From positions 92,628,736 to 92,692,735 of the forward strand of contig CM060177.1 of the NCBI GenBank assembly GCA_030549775.1: DNA of 64,000 nt, read 5' to 3'. The stretch is from Tamarix chinensis (Eukaryota; Streptophyta; Magnoliopsida; Caryophyllales; Tamaricaceae). Position 1 is the stretch's first letter. The number at the start of each line of letters is the position of its first letter. Positions 21,981 to 35,100 of this stretch are shown here, piece by piece. Both the position numbers and the translations under genes were made by a program. The notes under the pieces were generated by a model. It saw nothing but the letters and a program-made list of their open reading frames with translations, did not search any database and had not been told where the DNA came from.

Positions 21981-23139
21981 TGTTTTAAAATCCTCTCTTT
22001 TTTTTTCAAAAGATTCCATTTATAAAGTGTTTTGAAACTTGGTTTAGTATTATGAGGATTGTGAGTTCGGGTTTATCTTTTATTGATCTTAGTAATTGGA
22101 GTTTTATTCCCGACGTATTGTTGGTAGACTAGGAATAGAGAATTTTGCTTGATCTTGGTTGGAATTTAAGGAAAAATCAATATTTGGGAAATGGATTGCT
22201 TGATGAAATCTAAGTTGAGTTATTATATCTTCTAGGATTACTTAGAATATCTTTTGTGGCATCAGGAATACCTATTTTGTGCCTTAGGATGTTGCTTGGT
22301 GAGAATATCAAAGTCCATATGAGGTGGTTAGCTAAAAAGTCAAACCATATAGTGGATGAAGGTCAATACATCGAGCCTTTTATGTTTCGATCTAACCACT
22401 GATTGTTAAGGACCCTTCCTTACGTAAATCCATGGATTTTGGTAATAGAAGTGTACAGGGATCTATTTGTGATGAGTGTTCAACATCCTAGGTTTATGGA
22501 GGGTGAACATTTCCTACTACATTATGATCAACTATAAAAAGAGTTAATCATGATCGATAATGTATGGAGAGCTAGGATGGGACTACTGTCAAGTATTGCC
22601 CCTGATAATCTAAGTGAGACAGATGAAGTGGACGGGACTCCTTGTCATTTGGAGAGAGAGGAGATGATATTGTATGAGGAGTGGTTCCATTGGGTGATCT
22701 ATAATAGTTGGGCATTTGATGCTACTATAGATTTGAGACTTTAGGGTTTTGATGGTTATGATTGATTTGAGATAGGTTTCGAGGTTTTGTTAGGCATTCC
22801 ATGCTTAGGGTTGATGTTAGGTATATGCTTAGTTTGGTAGTGATCTATCCTTATGGTATACATAACCCTAGAAGATTTAAGTTTCCTTATTAATGTTCTA
22901 ACTCCTATTGTTGTAATGATTGTAATCATGAACGTTGTATGACCACCTAGTATGAATGTCTGTACTTCTTTTAACATGTGTGTAGGTTGTTGTACAACCC
23001 TTGTGAAAATTTTAATGTTGTTAACAACCTTTGAATGATGTGGAGTACTTAGCCTTCTTATAAGCGGCCTTTGATTGTGTTTGTTAGGGTTGTAGCCTTA
23101 TTATTCTATTTCCTTTGGCACTATGGCTTAAAACTTAAA

Positions 23140-24060
23140 CCTTGCGCATATGGAATAGTTTCTTATCGCAGTGGCGGAGATAGTGGTAGAGCCATAGCTA
23201 TAGCCACAACCTTAGCTACCGCATCTGGCCCCTATTCAAGATGAGAATTTGCTTAGAGAAGTTGGGTTTCATCACCCATCTATGTTTGAGGGAGTCAAGG
23301 ACCTGACATTTTTAGAATGGTGGATTAGGGAGCTAGAGAAGATCTTTAGGGCTTATGATTCCCCTGATGGAAAGAAGGTATATGTCGGTACATTCTACTT
23401 GCGAGGAAAGGCATATGAATGGTGGAGAGAATACTAGCTTCGAGCTGTTGAGCCAGTAGACACTTGGGAAGAATTTATGTAACTTTGAGAGCACGCTACT
23501 ACCCTTTACACATGCGTCTTGTGAAGCATGTCGAGGTTTTAACCCTACAACAGGGCAGTATGTCAGTTGAGGATTACTTTAGTAAGTTGTCCGAGCTTCT
23601 TGTTTTTGCACTAGAGATATTTGGCAGCGAGGAAATGGTTGCTCATTGCTTTAAACAAGGTTTAGATCTATGCACGTACGAGCTTTTTGAAGGAGAGATT
23701 ATGACGGATGTACTTATGGTGTATGAGAGGGCTTGCGCCTTAGGAAGGATTTAGGAGGCAAAGAGGGCCCTTAGTGGAACTAAGAGGCCGAGAGAGATTT
23801 TTTAATGTCACAGAAGTGACAAGAAGGTATAGTCAAGTGTCCAATAGATCTGGCCTAATGGTGGTCACTCTTCATAGTTTTTTAGAGCATGGTTTAGGAA
23901 TAACCGAACTCTGAGGCACTATCACTGCAAGGTGTTTAGAGGGAAACACCCAGGAAAGGATTGCCATGGTAGAATGATAGAGTGTTGGAAGTGTGAAAAG
24001 ATGGGCCATAGAGGATTTGAGTGTTACTCTTTCGGAGCTAGAGCTTAGCGTCAGTAGGTA
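23140..24060 (+). pseudogene. Ty3/gypsy gag remnant of element H
   Basis: Two open blocks separated by a stop and a frame change: 23249-23437 and 23464-23754. They carry gag (PF03732) signatures: HHPSMFEGVKD, FLEWWIRELEKIF, a YLRGKAYEWWREY block, then MSVEDYFSKLSEL and YELFEGEI. At 23982-24024 there is a CCHC zinc knuckle, CWKCEKMGHRGFEC, with all four ligands present. Gag packages the RNA in virus-like particles. Protease and pol should follow the knuckle, but within 500 bases the element reaches a G-rich tract (CTTTTAAGGGGGTAG, about 24491) and the 3' LTR. Confidence 0.85.
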
Positions 24061-24509
24061 TAATTAGATGGCGGAACCGCCTATTAGTAAAAGTGTTTCC
24101 CGGTGACTTAGGTGCCCGCTAGTAGTATCCCGAGTGTGAGTGCTAAGGGAAAGGGACCTACTTCTAAGCCTTAATCGCAAAATAGTGTAGGTCAGACTTC
24201 AGGTATTGGAGGTACCCAAGGAGGTCTGATGGTTAATAGTTTGTATATATTATTAGTGAGGCGTAGGCTCGTGGATTCGTAGACACCACCGCCGGTTTAC
24301 CTTTGTGCTTTTGAGTGTTTATACTTCATCGTTTATTAGAGTTTTGCTTAATTGTGTGGTAGCTATATGCCTTGATTAGAGTTTAGTTGTTTTAAGCGGG
24401 TAGTGCCCCCAACTCATAAAACCATTGTTTGTGGATCACCCGAGGTTGTAGCGAGTTAGTTTTACTTTATAGACTACGAGGAAGAAGTCTCTTTTAAGGG
24501 GGTAGTAAT
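24060..24509 (+). other. Short 3' internal region of element H
   Basis: No protease or pol domain recognised. Ends with the likely polypurine tract CTTTTAAGGGGGTAG just before the 3' LTR. Confidence 0.55.
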
Positions 24510-26198
24510 TTAATATCCCGTTTCTAGAAACCCTAATTATAACCTACAATTATGTGTATTAGTTGTAATAATTATTTTAGGATAATTGGTAATAGATATA
24601 TTGTTAATATGTGTAACATTTTTAGGACTTATTAGATATAATATTTAATTAGGTTAAAATCTACTAGAGGATGCGTATTAAAATTTTAAACCTAAGATGG
24701 GTCTTAACTGGTATTTGTTTGTCGAACAAACCTAACCCGACAACCTGATAAAATTTACATGGATATTTTACCCTAATTCTTTACCTATAATTTACCTTAA
24801 CCTATTCCCTAATTAGTGCTAGAAATTTTCCTTACCATCACCTTACTCCCTCTACTACGACATCTTACCCTACACTATCTGCACTATACCTCCCCTCTCC
24901 CCCATGTTTTCCTCTGCGTGTTTTTCTCCTCTTTTCCCTACACGCCACCCACTTTTTAATCACTTCCCCTATACCTCCTATGTTGTGCCAAAGTCTCGTG
25001 CAAACCTGCAACCCTCTACTTCTCCCGAGCTCCCTCACACACTTAAAACTTTCCCTGCCATTTTTCTCCATCATTTGCTCTTTCCAACATCATTTTTATT
25101 TTCTGCAATGCAACCCCCATTGGCCTCCTTACCCTACCATTGGCCACCATCACCAATCCTCCACACCATGCACTGGCAACCCCTACCACAACCTCCTCAT
25201 CATCACGCCCAAAAACCTCGAAACCACCCTCGCCTTCATGTAAATTCCCCCTTTCTGCGATTCCAGCTGAAACCACCCCATATCGGCACCTTTACCCACT
25301 AAAGCCTAACTCTTCCTACCTTCAATCATTTTGGCTGAAGCTCCCCCTTTGTGTTACACATTTTCACCGAAGCCTCCTCCTCTTCTTTGACCATGTTTGT
25401 GCCACCTCTTCTTCCCCCTTTGCTGCACCTATGTAGTTGTTCGTAGCCTCCCTAGCATCGGTCATTCTTGCCGGTTCATGCCTCCTTAGCACCGGCCAAG
25501 ACAATCGGGCTCATCCTTACCTTCTTGGTCGAAAGCTTCCTCCTTTGGTGCTAAGTTTCTCTTTGGCTTCTCCTTGCTTGTTTGACCGGTTAGTGAGCCT
25601 CAAATTATTATAGTAATTTTGGGATTATTGTTGTGTAATATCATAGACTAATACATATATTTTTTGATGTTAAATTCCAAGTTAATTTTTTAGGACTTTA
25701 GAGAAGACTTTTTTGTTGTTGTATAACTTAGATTAGATAAATCCAATCACTCATATGATGATAGAATTTATGTTCGAGCGTGCTAGGATTGTTTAGATCT
25801 AGAATCATTATAGAGTTCTATAATTTTCAAGTATTATAGCATATATGATAAAATGATAACATGTTGAAGAGATGATATGCATCATTATGAAAGCCAAGAT
25901 GTATGCATTATAATATATGAAATATTTTATGTCCGCATGTCTAAGATTTTGTTAGGATTTCCATTCTTATCAAGTTATGATTCAAATTCTATAGTAAATG
26001 CCTCATGACTGCTCATGCATGGTAGTTAGGGTTACAATAATTCGCATGGGAGCATATGCGTTTGATTAGGGTTAGCTTAAGATAAATTATATTCGTATAA
26101 CTTAGGGTTAGAGATATTCCCCTACTACTGTGACAATAATTTTTCTATTTAAATGATGTTTTATGCTTTAAATGTGTACGTACATGCTGCATCGACTA

Positions 26199-27284
26199 AA
26201 ATAATAATAATGTATCACATTCTATGTTTAATTATGGTCCGATAATGAGCATTGATTTATACATTTAAAGAATTACTCAAGTTATCAATCGTGGTTTGGC
26301 CCACCAACTTAAAATCTGACTTAGTGGAAGAATTATAACAATTTGAGTACGATAATTAATTTGTACTCATGTTAATTCTCTATATTATAATATTTACGTA
26401 CGTTGTATTCATTCATATTTCGTAATATTATTGCGTTGAATTAGATGCAGCTATTATTAAAATAATATATTATATTTATATTTTCATTGTAATATTTATA
26501 TAATAGTTTTTAATAAGTTTATATATTTTTATTAATTATTAACATTGTAGTAGAAAAATTAAAATAAGCTATAACATGTTATTTTAAAAATAATTCAAAT
26601 CATAAATATGTTTTTCACAATATTAAAAATTCTAAGTAAAAAAAATCTAAAATTGATTTATGAAATAATTAATAAAGTATATTTAACTAAAATTGATTAT
26701 ATAAAATTATTAATTGTTATGTATGGATTGATATAGATTAAAAGTTAAATAATATGAAGTGTAAATGATTAATGACGTGAATGATTAAAGTAATTGGGTG
26801 TTGTAAATTTGAGGATTTTGAATGTAGAGTATTAAATTAAATTTAAGATAAACTGATAAAAATACAAGATAAGAGAAAAAAAATGATTGAAGTGTATAAC
26901 AGAAAATGTAAATTTTAGGATAGGGTTATGGATGATGCATCCAGGTTTTGTTTGATGTGATAAGATATTACATGATCCAAAATAAATAAATAAAATTATT
27001 AGTACATTAATTTTTTAAATATAAAAATTAAGTTCATCTAAAAATATATATATATATTAGTGTATTAATTTTATTTTTTATTGATTATTAAATAATACAA
27101 ATTAATGACGATATAAAATTAAAAAAGTTGATGAAATAAAAGGAATAATAAATCTATTATTTATATTATTTAATTTTTAATTTAAATTTTATATTTGGAT
27201 GTATAGTATTTTTTGGGCCAGCACCAGCTCACGTGTTCTTCGGTTTTGAGAGACTATTGCACATATACCCGATGTGTTTATATT
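26199..27284. other. AT-rich spacer
   Basis: Very AT-rich sequence with no coding frame. A G+C-containing run near 26930-26985 (CATCCAGGTTTTGTTTGATG) looks like a MITE end but lacks a visible partner. Confidence 0.4.
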
Positions 27285-27542
27285 GGGAAAAATAGTTGGT
27301 GGTCCATTTAGACCAAAATAATTAAAGTTGTACAATATATTTAGTATTTAGTCCAGTTTTTTTTGTACTCTAATATACATGTACATATAGAGAATATTAC
27401 CTGTACATTTATATATAATTAGGTGTACATATTAGTATAATTATATGTACATGATATTTTGTACTTATAACTAAATACTTTTGGACCATTTTGATTTTTA
27501 ATTAATTAGTTTCACCTACATATACTACAAAGAAATTTTCCC
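27285..27542. mobile_element. MITE with 9-bp target duplication (Mutator-like)
   Basis: Ends GGGAAAAAT and ATTTTCCC are inverted. The interior is a long imperfect palindrome around GTACAT-rich sequence. A perfect 9-bp direct repeat GTTTATATT flanks it (27276-27284 and 27543-27551), the duplication size of Mutator-superfamily elements. No coding frame, 258 bp. Confidence 0.8.
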
Positions 27543-29020
27543 GTTTATATTTGGGTGTAATATTTATATATTTTACATAATTATAATATATTTTTAATAT
27601 ATATTTATAAAAATTTAATAATTGTATAATAAAATATATAGTATTATAATTATTTTAAATAAATAAATAGTACGCCCTAAAAATTGACCGCACGTAATCA
27701 TTTTTCTTCCATTGCGCTGTTGAATAAAAGAAGAAGGCGTGCGTGTCGTACAGTTGAGGAGATTCTTTAAGTTGGAGTTGTCATGTCAGCATGCATGTAT
27801 GGCTTTTTCTGTGTATGACAGCTTTGCCTGGGGTCTGTTTGTTTGTTTCTTCTAATCTGCAAATAATTTCACAGTCATATGCTTATTGCTTCTACTTCCT
27901 GATATGACTGACTATGGTAGCCTCTAAGCTTGCCCAATTTTTCCACGCCGCTCAGATTTTAAATATTTCTCGTTACGTAATATAAAAATTCATTTATAAT
28001 TATTAATATTTTATTAATTATTAATAAAACTTATAAACATAACAATATAAAAGTAATTTTTAATATAAATATGATAATTATATTTTATATCTTAATATAT
28101 TATAATTTAAAATAAATTAATAATTAAAGTTTGTCTCTTGAATTAAGCTCGGGAAAGTATTTAAAAATAGGTGAAATATAGGCCAACGAGTTAAAAATAT
28201 TTTGTGGAGATGATTGATTGTAAGGCTAAACAAAATATTTGAGATCTTAAAATTTAAAAATTTTAATCTGAAAAATTTTGGTTGTAACTAAAGTAGATAT
28301 TCGATTTAATTTTTTAATGAATTATCCAAATCAATATAATATCTGATTTTTTTAATATATTATATTATATTTTAAGTGTATTGTGTTGTATTTTAAAAAC
28401 AATATGTTATATTTGAGTATTTAAAAATATGTTGCACTGTATTAATATGTATGAGAGCATATAATACTATATTTTTCCGGCATGTATTAAAACGAGTTTA
28501 CAAAATCTAAGATCTTTTGCATAAAATATCAAATCATTCATTACCTAAGTTCAAAACACTCCCTTATATCCAAACGTACCACAAAGGCATGACTAGATTT
28601 GCGTCAATGAATTTAAAGCAAAGTACTTTATTAACTAAATTATATGATTACGACCAAAGATTTACTAAAAATGTAAAATCATCACATATGATTACGCACA
28701 CACAATATCACATATATTAACACATATAGGGTTAGAAATAAATGTTATTGAAGTGGAAATTCCTTGTTTCATAGAATAAGGTATTCTAGCAATAAGAGAT
28801 CCTCCAAACACCAAGAAAACTTCAAAAGGATGCATTCTTAACAATGAAAGATGAAATTTCAGACTACAATGATGAGAAAGGGCAGAAGAACCTTTAATCT
28901 TGAATTATTCAGTTTGGAAGGTTAAAGATCTTGAGGGTTTTAATCAAATACGTGAAGAAATCATGGAAGGAAAGGAAATGAGAAGAATATTACAACATGA
29001 TGAAAAAGGAAACAATATGG
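27543..29020. other. Unassigned spacer
   Basis: 27700-27970 has more balanced composition and looks low-copy, but I see no open frame or known motif. 28000-28510 is AT-rich. An open frame at 28517-28720 (67 residues) shows no recognisable domain. 28900-29020 is purine-rich and belongs to the tandem duplication described with Cassandra 2. Confidence 0.35.
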
Positions 29021-30028
29021 GATATTGTAGTATCCCGAGTTAATATGACCATACAGAGCTACCTTGGAACGCTTTCGGATTGATCGCCTGACCCCACAGA
29101 TCAACACGAATCCTTTTAACACTTTTTCCCTACTTATACACTTCTCGAATTTTTTTTAGAAAATTTATAAAACTTCCCAGGATCACCTATCCTAAAAGTT
29201 ACTCCACAACTAACACGCTTAACTGTAGAGTTCTTAGGATAGAATCACTAAAAGAACGGTATAAGATATTGATATAAATAGTCATATCAATCCTTATAAT
29301 ACTCTGCTCAATTTAGGATATTACATTCACCATCACTCAAAGAACGCAACGACCTCATTGCGCCTCAACCACTAACTGTCTTAATATAATTTATCCTAAG
29401 AATTGTCCCGCTAAACAACTGACTAGCTCATCCAAGTTTAGCACACGATCACGATTTTTACTCTGATACTATTTATAACACCCGAGTCGATAAAACCATG
29501 CGGGAGCTTTCTTGAAGTACTTTTGGATTGATCGGTTGACCCTATAGATCAACACTAGTACTTTTAACATGCTTTGTCCTTACTCACACACTTCCCAATA
29601 AACTTTTAGAAAATTTCAGAAACTATCCAAGAGAGTCACCCATCCTAAAAATTATTCCACGACTAACACGTTTAACTGTAGAATTCTTAGGGCATAATCA
29701 CTAAAAGGATTGTATACTATGTTGATATAAGTATCCAGATCAATTCTTATAACATTCCACTTAATTTGGGGTATTACAGATATAGTTTTGACTCACAGGA
29801 GTTTATAAAGGCCTAAATAGATTTTAGTTCCTAAAAGATAAGGAAAATTGTAGGAATATATCATTGTAAAGAAGGAATGGAGTAGAAGAAGAATATGACT
29901 GCAAAAAAGAAGAAGAATAGAGAAGAAAAACAATATGGGATGTGGTTTAGTCTCATAAGAGCTTATTATGGCCTAAATAGGCTTGAATTGCCATAAGATA
30001 AGGAAAATTGAATGAATATATTAGTGTG
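28981..30028. repeat. Tandem duplication of about 140 bp, first copy split by Cassandra 2
   Basis: Copy 1 (28981-29025 plus 29784-29872) and copy 2 (about 29885-30028) share AAACAATATGGGAT, TATGGCCTAAATAG-like and AAGATAAGGAAAATTG blocks in the same order. Cassandra 2 lies inside copy 1 only. Confidence 0.7.
29026..29778 (-). mobile_element. Cassandra TRIM 2, complete, minus strand
   Basis: Two LTRs in the same orientation, 29026-29325 (300 bp) and 29474-29778 (305 bp), around a 148-bp internal part. A perfect 5-bp duplication GATAT flanks the element (29021-29025, 29779-29783). On the minus strand each LTR carries a 5S rRNA-derived segment (29171-29240 and 29621-29690) with the internal promoter boxes, and the primer site next to the 5' LTR reads TAGTATCAGAGT, close to TGGTATCAGAGC of initiator tRNA-Met. 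The internal 3' end has the same tail as Cassandra 1 (GTTGCGTTCTTTGAGTG). Its LTRs differ at many positions, so it is old. Cassandra codes for nothing and relies on other elements. Confidence 0.93.
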
Positions 30029-32143
30029 ACCTTAATTGTGATTTATTTAAAAGTTATGTTCATATTTTGGAAAAGCTGACCAAAATTATAGTTTTTTAAA
30101 TTATCTTTCTAAAAAAGTTCTTTCAATTTTGACATCAATCAAAAAATATATTGATGTGGATCAAGCCATGAAGCCATAAAATTGGATGGGGTTTGATGAT
30201 TTTCAATAAGGTTTGGAAGGTTTAGAAGTGAAGATTGGTTTGGTTTTGGGAGGAATGGGAATGGATGAGTGAATCTTCAACCAAGAGTTAATAAGAAAGG
30301 TTTACAATTTGAATGTTTTGCCAATAACACATTAAAAAGGGGTTTCTACATAGGATTACTCTAATAAATTCCTAAAAGGAAGATACTATCTCACAAAAGA
30401 GAAGCTTAGTCAAAATAGCTTGATTATCATTCAACTCAAAAGGTGACATGTACAAGGGTCAGTTATGAGTTTATATAAGACTTATAACTATGTTGTTACA
30501 ACCAATCATTAGCTAACTTATAATAACTAGCTGTCATTCCAACTAATATGAATGTTTGACTTAACAACCACAATCGTAAGTATTAATCAGTTATAACTAA
30601 CCTAAGTTGTAACTAATTCTTACTGTGTACTAGTGGTATATAGCTAACTTTTAACTAGTTTTAAAACCTAAAACAAACATAATGTATGCCATGATTTAAA
30701 TAACACTAACTACAACATTACAAAAATTAAACTAGCTAACATACATACATCAAATAAAAAGCTGTGAAACCATAATTTACTTAAAATTATAACCTAGGAT
30801 TTACAACAAGTTCTTTATAATAATGAGATCTTTGCATGAGCTTGTTGTCTTGCTGTCCATGTATGTCATTTCTTGAATGTTTGAATGTCTTGCACACGAG
30901 AATGTCTTAAAAGTCTTAGTCTTACAAATATGTAACATACCTAAAGATTATATTAAAGTATTTTTATTAGAGATATTATCAACCATATCTAAGATGACTG
31001 ATTCCGTCATTATAAATTCTAATTCCTCATTATTAAGAGGATCATGAGATCCTCCCGTATTAGATATGCTTAAACTACTGACTAAAGATTTGATATCTAC
31101 ACATTTGGGAAAATGAGACAAGGATATAAATCCCCCCCACCCCCACAATTTCATTAAAGATAAATACTAAATACTATTTACAAATAATAAGAATTGATTG
31201 AAATAACAAAATTTTATTATATATGACAAAAACATGCACTAGCTCAAAATGTCTTAACAAACTATAATAGATAACGAAATATTTAATGTTAAGAATATAT
31301 TTTCAAGATAGAAATCTTTACAAATTTAAATTGAGATTTTTTTAAATACATATTATTCAGAATATGAAGAATCACAAAGGACAAAAGTTCTAGATCTCAT
31401 AATTATCTTTTCAACTAAAAATGAATCTCTCAATTATGATATCAAATGAAAACATCATGATCAAAATATGAAATTATTGTAGGAGTTCCACGAATTTGAA
31501 ATAAAGGAAATGTAAAAAAAAAGTGACTTATTTACTAGAATACACAATCCATAGCTCATAAATCTAGAAAAATTTTCCAATGTTGAAAATAAATATTAAT
31601 TTTTATTTATAAAATTCTAATTTTACCCTTCTAGATTTTTTTTCACAAAATAAGGTTTTTAAATAATCGTTTGAAGTTACAAAAAGTATAAAACATCCTA
31701 AAATAACTTTTTGAATATTATGAACATTTTATCCTATGAAAATAGAACTTCCAAACACTAAAAGTTTTAAATGATAATAGTTTTCTCAAATTCTTCCATA
31801 ACTAAAGGAGAGTTTCTCCTTAGAAAATTTTATATGATAATAAAGAATATGTTGAAAATATAGAATAACTTTAACAGAATATGGGATATCACACAAGTAA
31901 AGAATACATAGATACATTTGTTAAAATAGGAAAATATTTGATTTCAAAAGAAGTAAGTTAAATTTCTTTATTTGCGTAGATAAGCTTAAAGAAGAGCTGA
32001 AACATGGATTTTATTTTCTTTTCCTTTACTTTCACTAAACTTTCATCCACTATTGCGTAAGGTAAAAATTAATGAATTGAAATAAAGGATAAGAAGAAAT
32101 AAGATTAGATAAATGTAAGGATAAAATAAAAGGAGCTCATGTA
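30029..32143. other. Unassigned spacer
   Basis: AT-rich, no recognised element ends. A minus-strand frame at 30948-31154 (68 residues, with NNEELEFIMTESVILDMVD) looks slightly protein-like but I cannot assign it. Nothing else supportable. Confidence 0.3.
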
Positions 32144-35100
32144 TGTAATACACAAAATTTCCAACCCTAATTTACTTTATTATGCTCCCTAAGTCAAGGA
32201 ATTAATTTTTCTTGATATATTTCACTTGTTTGGTTTCTAATTTTCCTTAAACCCTTATTTAAATTTCTGATTTTATTAGATTTTTGGTTTTGGCAAGACC
32301 AATCGACTAATCCTACCAAACTAGTGGGTTGGTTTAGAATCGTAGTTGACTTGTAAAGCGTATGTTGGATTTTTGCTTCTAGTGAGATCTAACAAGTAAC
32401 AACTAGTCTTGCCAAACTAGTCAAGTTATTCAAATAGGATTCTTAATTTTCCTTTTGTTTTGAATTTAAATATTATTTGAAACTTTTCTAACCTTTCAGT
32501 CATGCTATACTCATATTGATTATCACTCTTATGAGTTGTATAATTATTTCTATATTTCTTAGATTATTATTTCAATTATTTTGCTTAAAATTATACTAAA
32601 AGTACCTTTTCTACTTACCCATCAATACTTGACATGAATCAACCCCTTACGCCTTTTCCTCTTCCCCCCTTTTGATTTCATGTAGTATGACATCTAATTA
32701 TTGTTGTAATTCTCTAATTTTTCCCTTTTCTTATTCTCTTATTTCCCCTTAATCATGGGATTATGACCATTATATAGTTCTCACTCAACCTTATAATACC
32801 CCAATCATTTCTTATCTTTAATCAAGTGAGGAAAAAGTAGCCTCATATCTCTTCCCTTATAGTTGATAACCCCTTCATCTAATTTCATTTGCTTAAGGAA
32901 CCTAAGCCCTCTTTAACTTTACATTTCCTTTCTCCTAAATTTTCTACATGTTGGAAGTTTCAGTTCTCTCTTTGGTTTTAAGGAAATGAGAACCTCCATT
33001 CATTCCTCCATTGTTCTTCATATCTTCTTCTATATTCCTTTATCATAACCTATCCTTATTTGTAATTGAGTAAACGAAGATTATATTTTTGGCATTTTGT
33101 GAAGGATTCAAGTTCTTATTACTTTTGGCTCATCCTCTTTCTAAGAATAGTATACATTATCATCATTATATTCATTATCTATATCTTAACTCTATTTTTT
33201 ATGTCTATGTTGATCCTTATAATTATTTGTATTGGTTCTTGTAAGGTCCTCAAGAGAGTCTTGGGACTTAAGCTTGGAATATTTCTTTTACTTCTTTTTG
33301 TTTTGAGCTCTTAGGAGTTAGGTAAATCTAACTAACTTTATAGATGATAGAATTTAAGTGTTAATGTATTTGGATGTTAGACTTAGTATGAGTTATAGGT
33401 TTGAATTTGATTAGGGGCATGAACCATGTGAGAATTTGTGACAGAGTATATTAAGTGAAGCATGTGATTCCATATACATGAATCGGTCTTTTGAGTTATG
33501 GAAGATGAATTTTGGTTTGAGCATTGTTAGCTTTTCCTTAAGTTTGTTGGTGTTTTTTCATGATACTTATGTATATGGTAGTATACATGGTCATAAGAGC
33601 ATGTTTTATGTGTCTTTTATAATTTTCATTGAGAATATAAAAGCATTTGAGGCTATCCCTTCTAGTATCGTAAATGTTGAGGATAAGTTCAACCATGATA
33701 GCAGTTCTCCTTTTATACTTGGCATGTTAACCACGATTTTAATGTAGGGCATGATATATTATAATCTTGAGAAGCATGTTTAGTCATTTTGACCTTTTTT
33801 GGTGAATATTGGTGAAATAGCATGGTGGGTGGTTTGTATATGATTTTGAAGCGTTATTTCAAGTCTTTAGTATGTTGAGCATGATTTTATAAGAGTTTTT
33901 CTAACATGAAGGAAGTTTGAGTGTGCTTTGATTAAACTGAAATTTATTTGATTTTGATTCTTATGATCATGTATTCGTAGTAGAGCCAACAAACTAGTAG
34001 CGGGCAACATCACTAAATTGGTCAACTAATCAACTAGTTTTAGACAATCAGTTAACTAGTCCACCAATAAATTAGTTTTAATTAACTATTCAGCTGTTTA
34101 TGTAGTTAATTAATTATTTGGTCTCAGTCTTGTAACAACCAATTGGTTAAGGTCTTAAGTTGTTAATCGGTGAACCAATTAATTGATTATCTTTAAACCA
34201 TTGAGATAGTTGATATAAAATAATTTTCTTTCTTTTTGTGACTATTTCCAAACCAGCTCACTAGCATGTGGCACTAGTCCATTGGGACTCTGGGATAGTT
34301 TGAGTATTTTTGTAGTTAACCTTATTGTTACACTTTCATGTCAACTTTGGAAAAATTAAATAATAAGAGGACAAATTATAAAATACCTAAGCATTATGTA
34401 TACTTGAATGGTGATCTTTAGGCCTTTTATGTCTTGGTGTGATATGATCCTTTTAATCTATTAAATAGTCTTTCACGGTATAATGTTGTTTATAACCTAT
34501 AATGGCTAAGGCAGATTAAGTGGGAATTATTGAAAATGGTAATTGGTGAATTTTAGTATCATGTGATGATAAGAGTATTGAATTTAATAAAACATTAATT
34601 ACTTAAAATGAAAGAGAACTTGAGTTGGGATGAGGATTTCATGCCTTGGATGTAAGTCCCTAAGTGAAATAATTAACCTTTGGGTTTGGCTAATTTACTC
34701 TATAGGTGTTCACAAACCTTATGAGGCTATTGATACTTAAGGGCTTAGATGTCGAGTTTTTGTGTGGATTGGTTTTATGTTGTGTGGTTATAGTGACACT
34801 TCCTATGTGATTAATGCCTTTGATTGAAATATATATATATCCTCTTTCATTGTTTGAATTGATTGAATCAATTTGACCACCCTAATGGAAAAATATAAAA
34901 CAGTTAAGGATGATGTTAGGCAACTTTATAACCTATAATCGATGCCTTGTTCTATCATATGAGATTCGTATTGCTTTATGTAATTTCCCATGATGATGTT
35001 ATTAGATATAAGTATTATATGTAATTGATGTAGTCATATGTGCTCATATCTTTCATTATCAGAGCATATTATCTTTATGGAGTATTTGTGGTTTATTTAG

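Larger units (their letters stand above)
18143..26198 (+). mobile_element. Ty3/gypsy-type element H with long LTRs and gag only
   Basis: The 5' LTR (18143-21962) and the truncated 3' LTR (24510-26198) are clearly homologous over their first 1.4-1.7 kb. They share AATTATTTTAGGATA, TTTAATTAGGTTAAA and AAGCTTCCTC blocks. The 5' copy has a MITE insertion (18681-19338) and lacks about 270 bases present in the 3' copy. The 5' LTR ends GGTGGTGCTACA, followed after three bases by TGGTATGATTAC, a weak match to the tRNA-Met primer site TGGTATCAGAGC. The internal part is only about 2.5 kb and codes for gag; pol is absent. The 3' LTR stops abruptly at about 26198 with no LTR end and no target duplication, so a deletion removed it and the adjoining PIF sequence. 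Confidence 0.8.

Noticed and set aside
24904..25436. Several overlapping frames of 77-132 residues on both strands
   Set aside because: Inside the 3' LTR of element H, in its C+T-rich part; the homologous part of the 5' LTR does not keep the frames.
33066..33747. Two plus-strand frames of 82 and 89 residues
   Set aside because: Inside LTR C; hydrophobic AT-rich translations without domains, not shared by LTR B.
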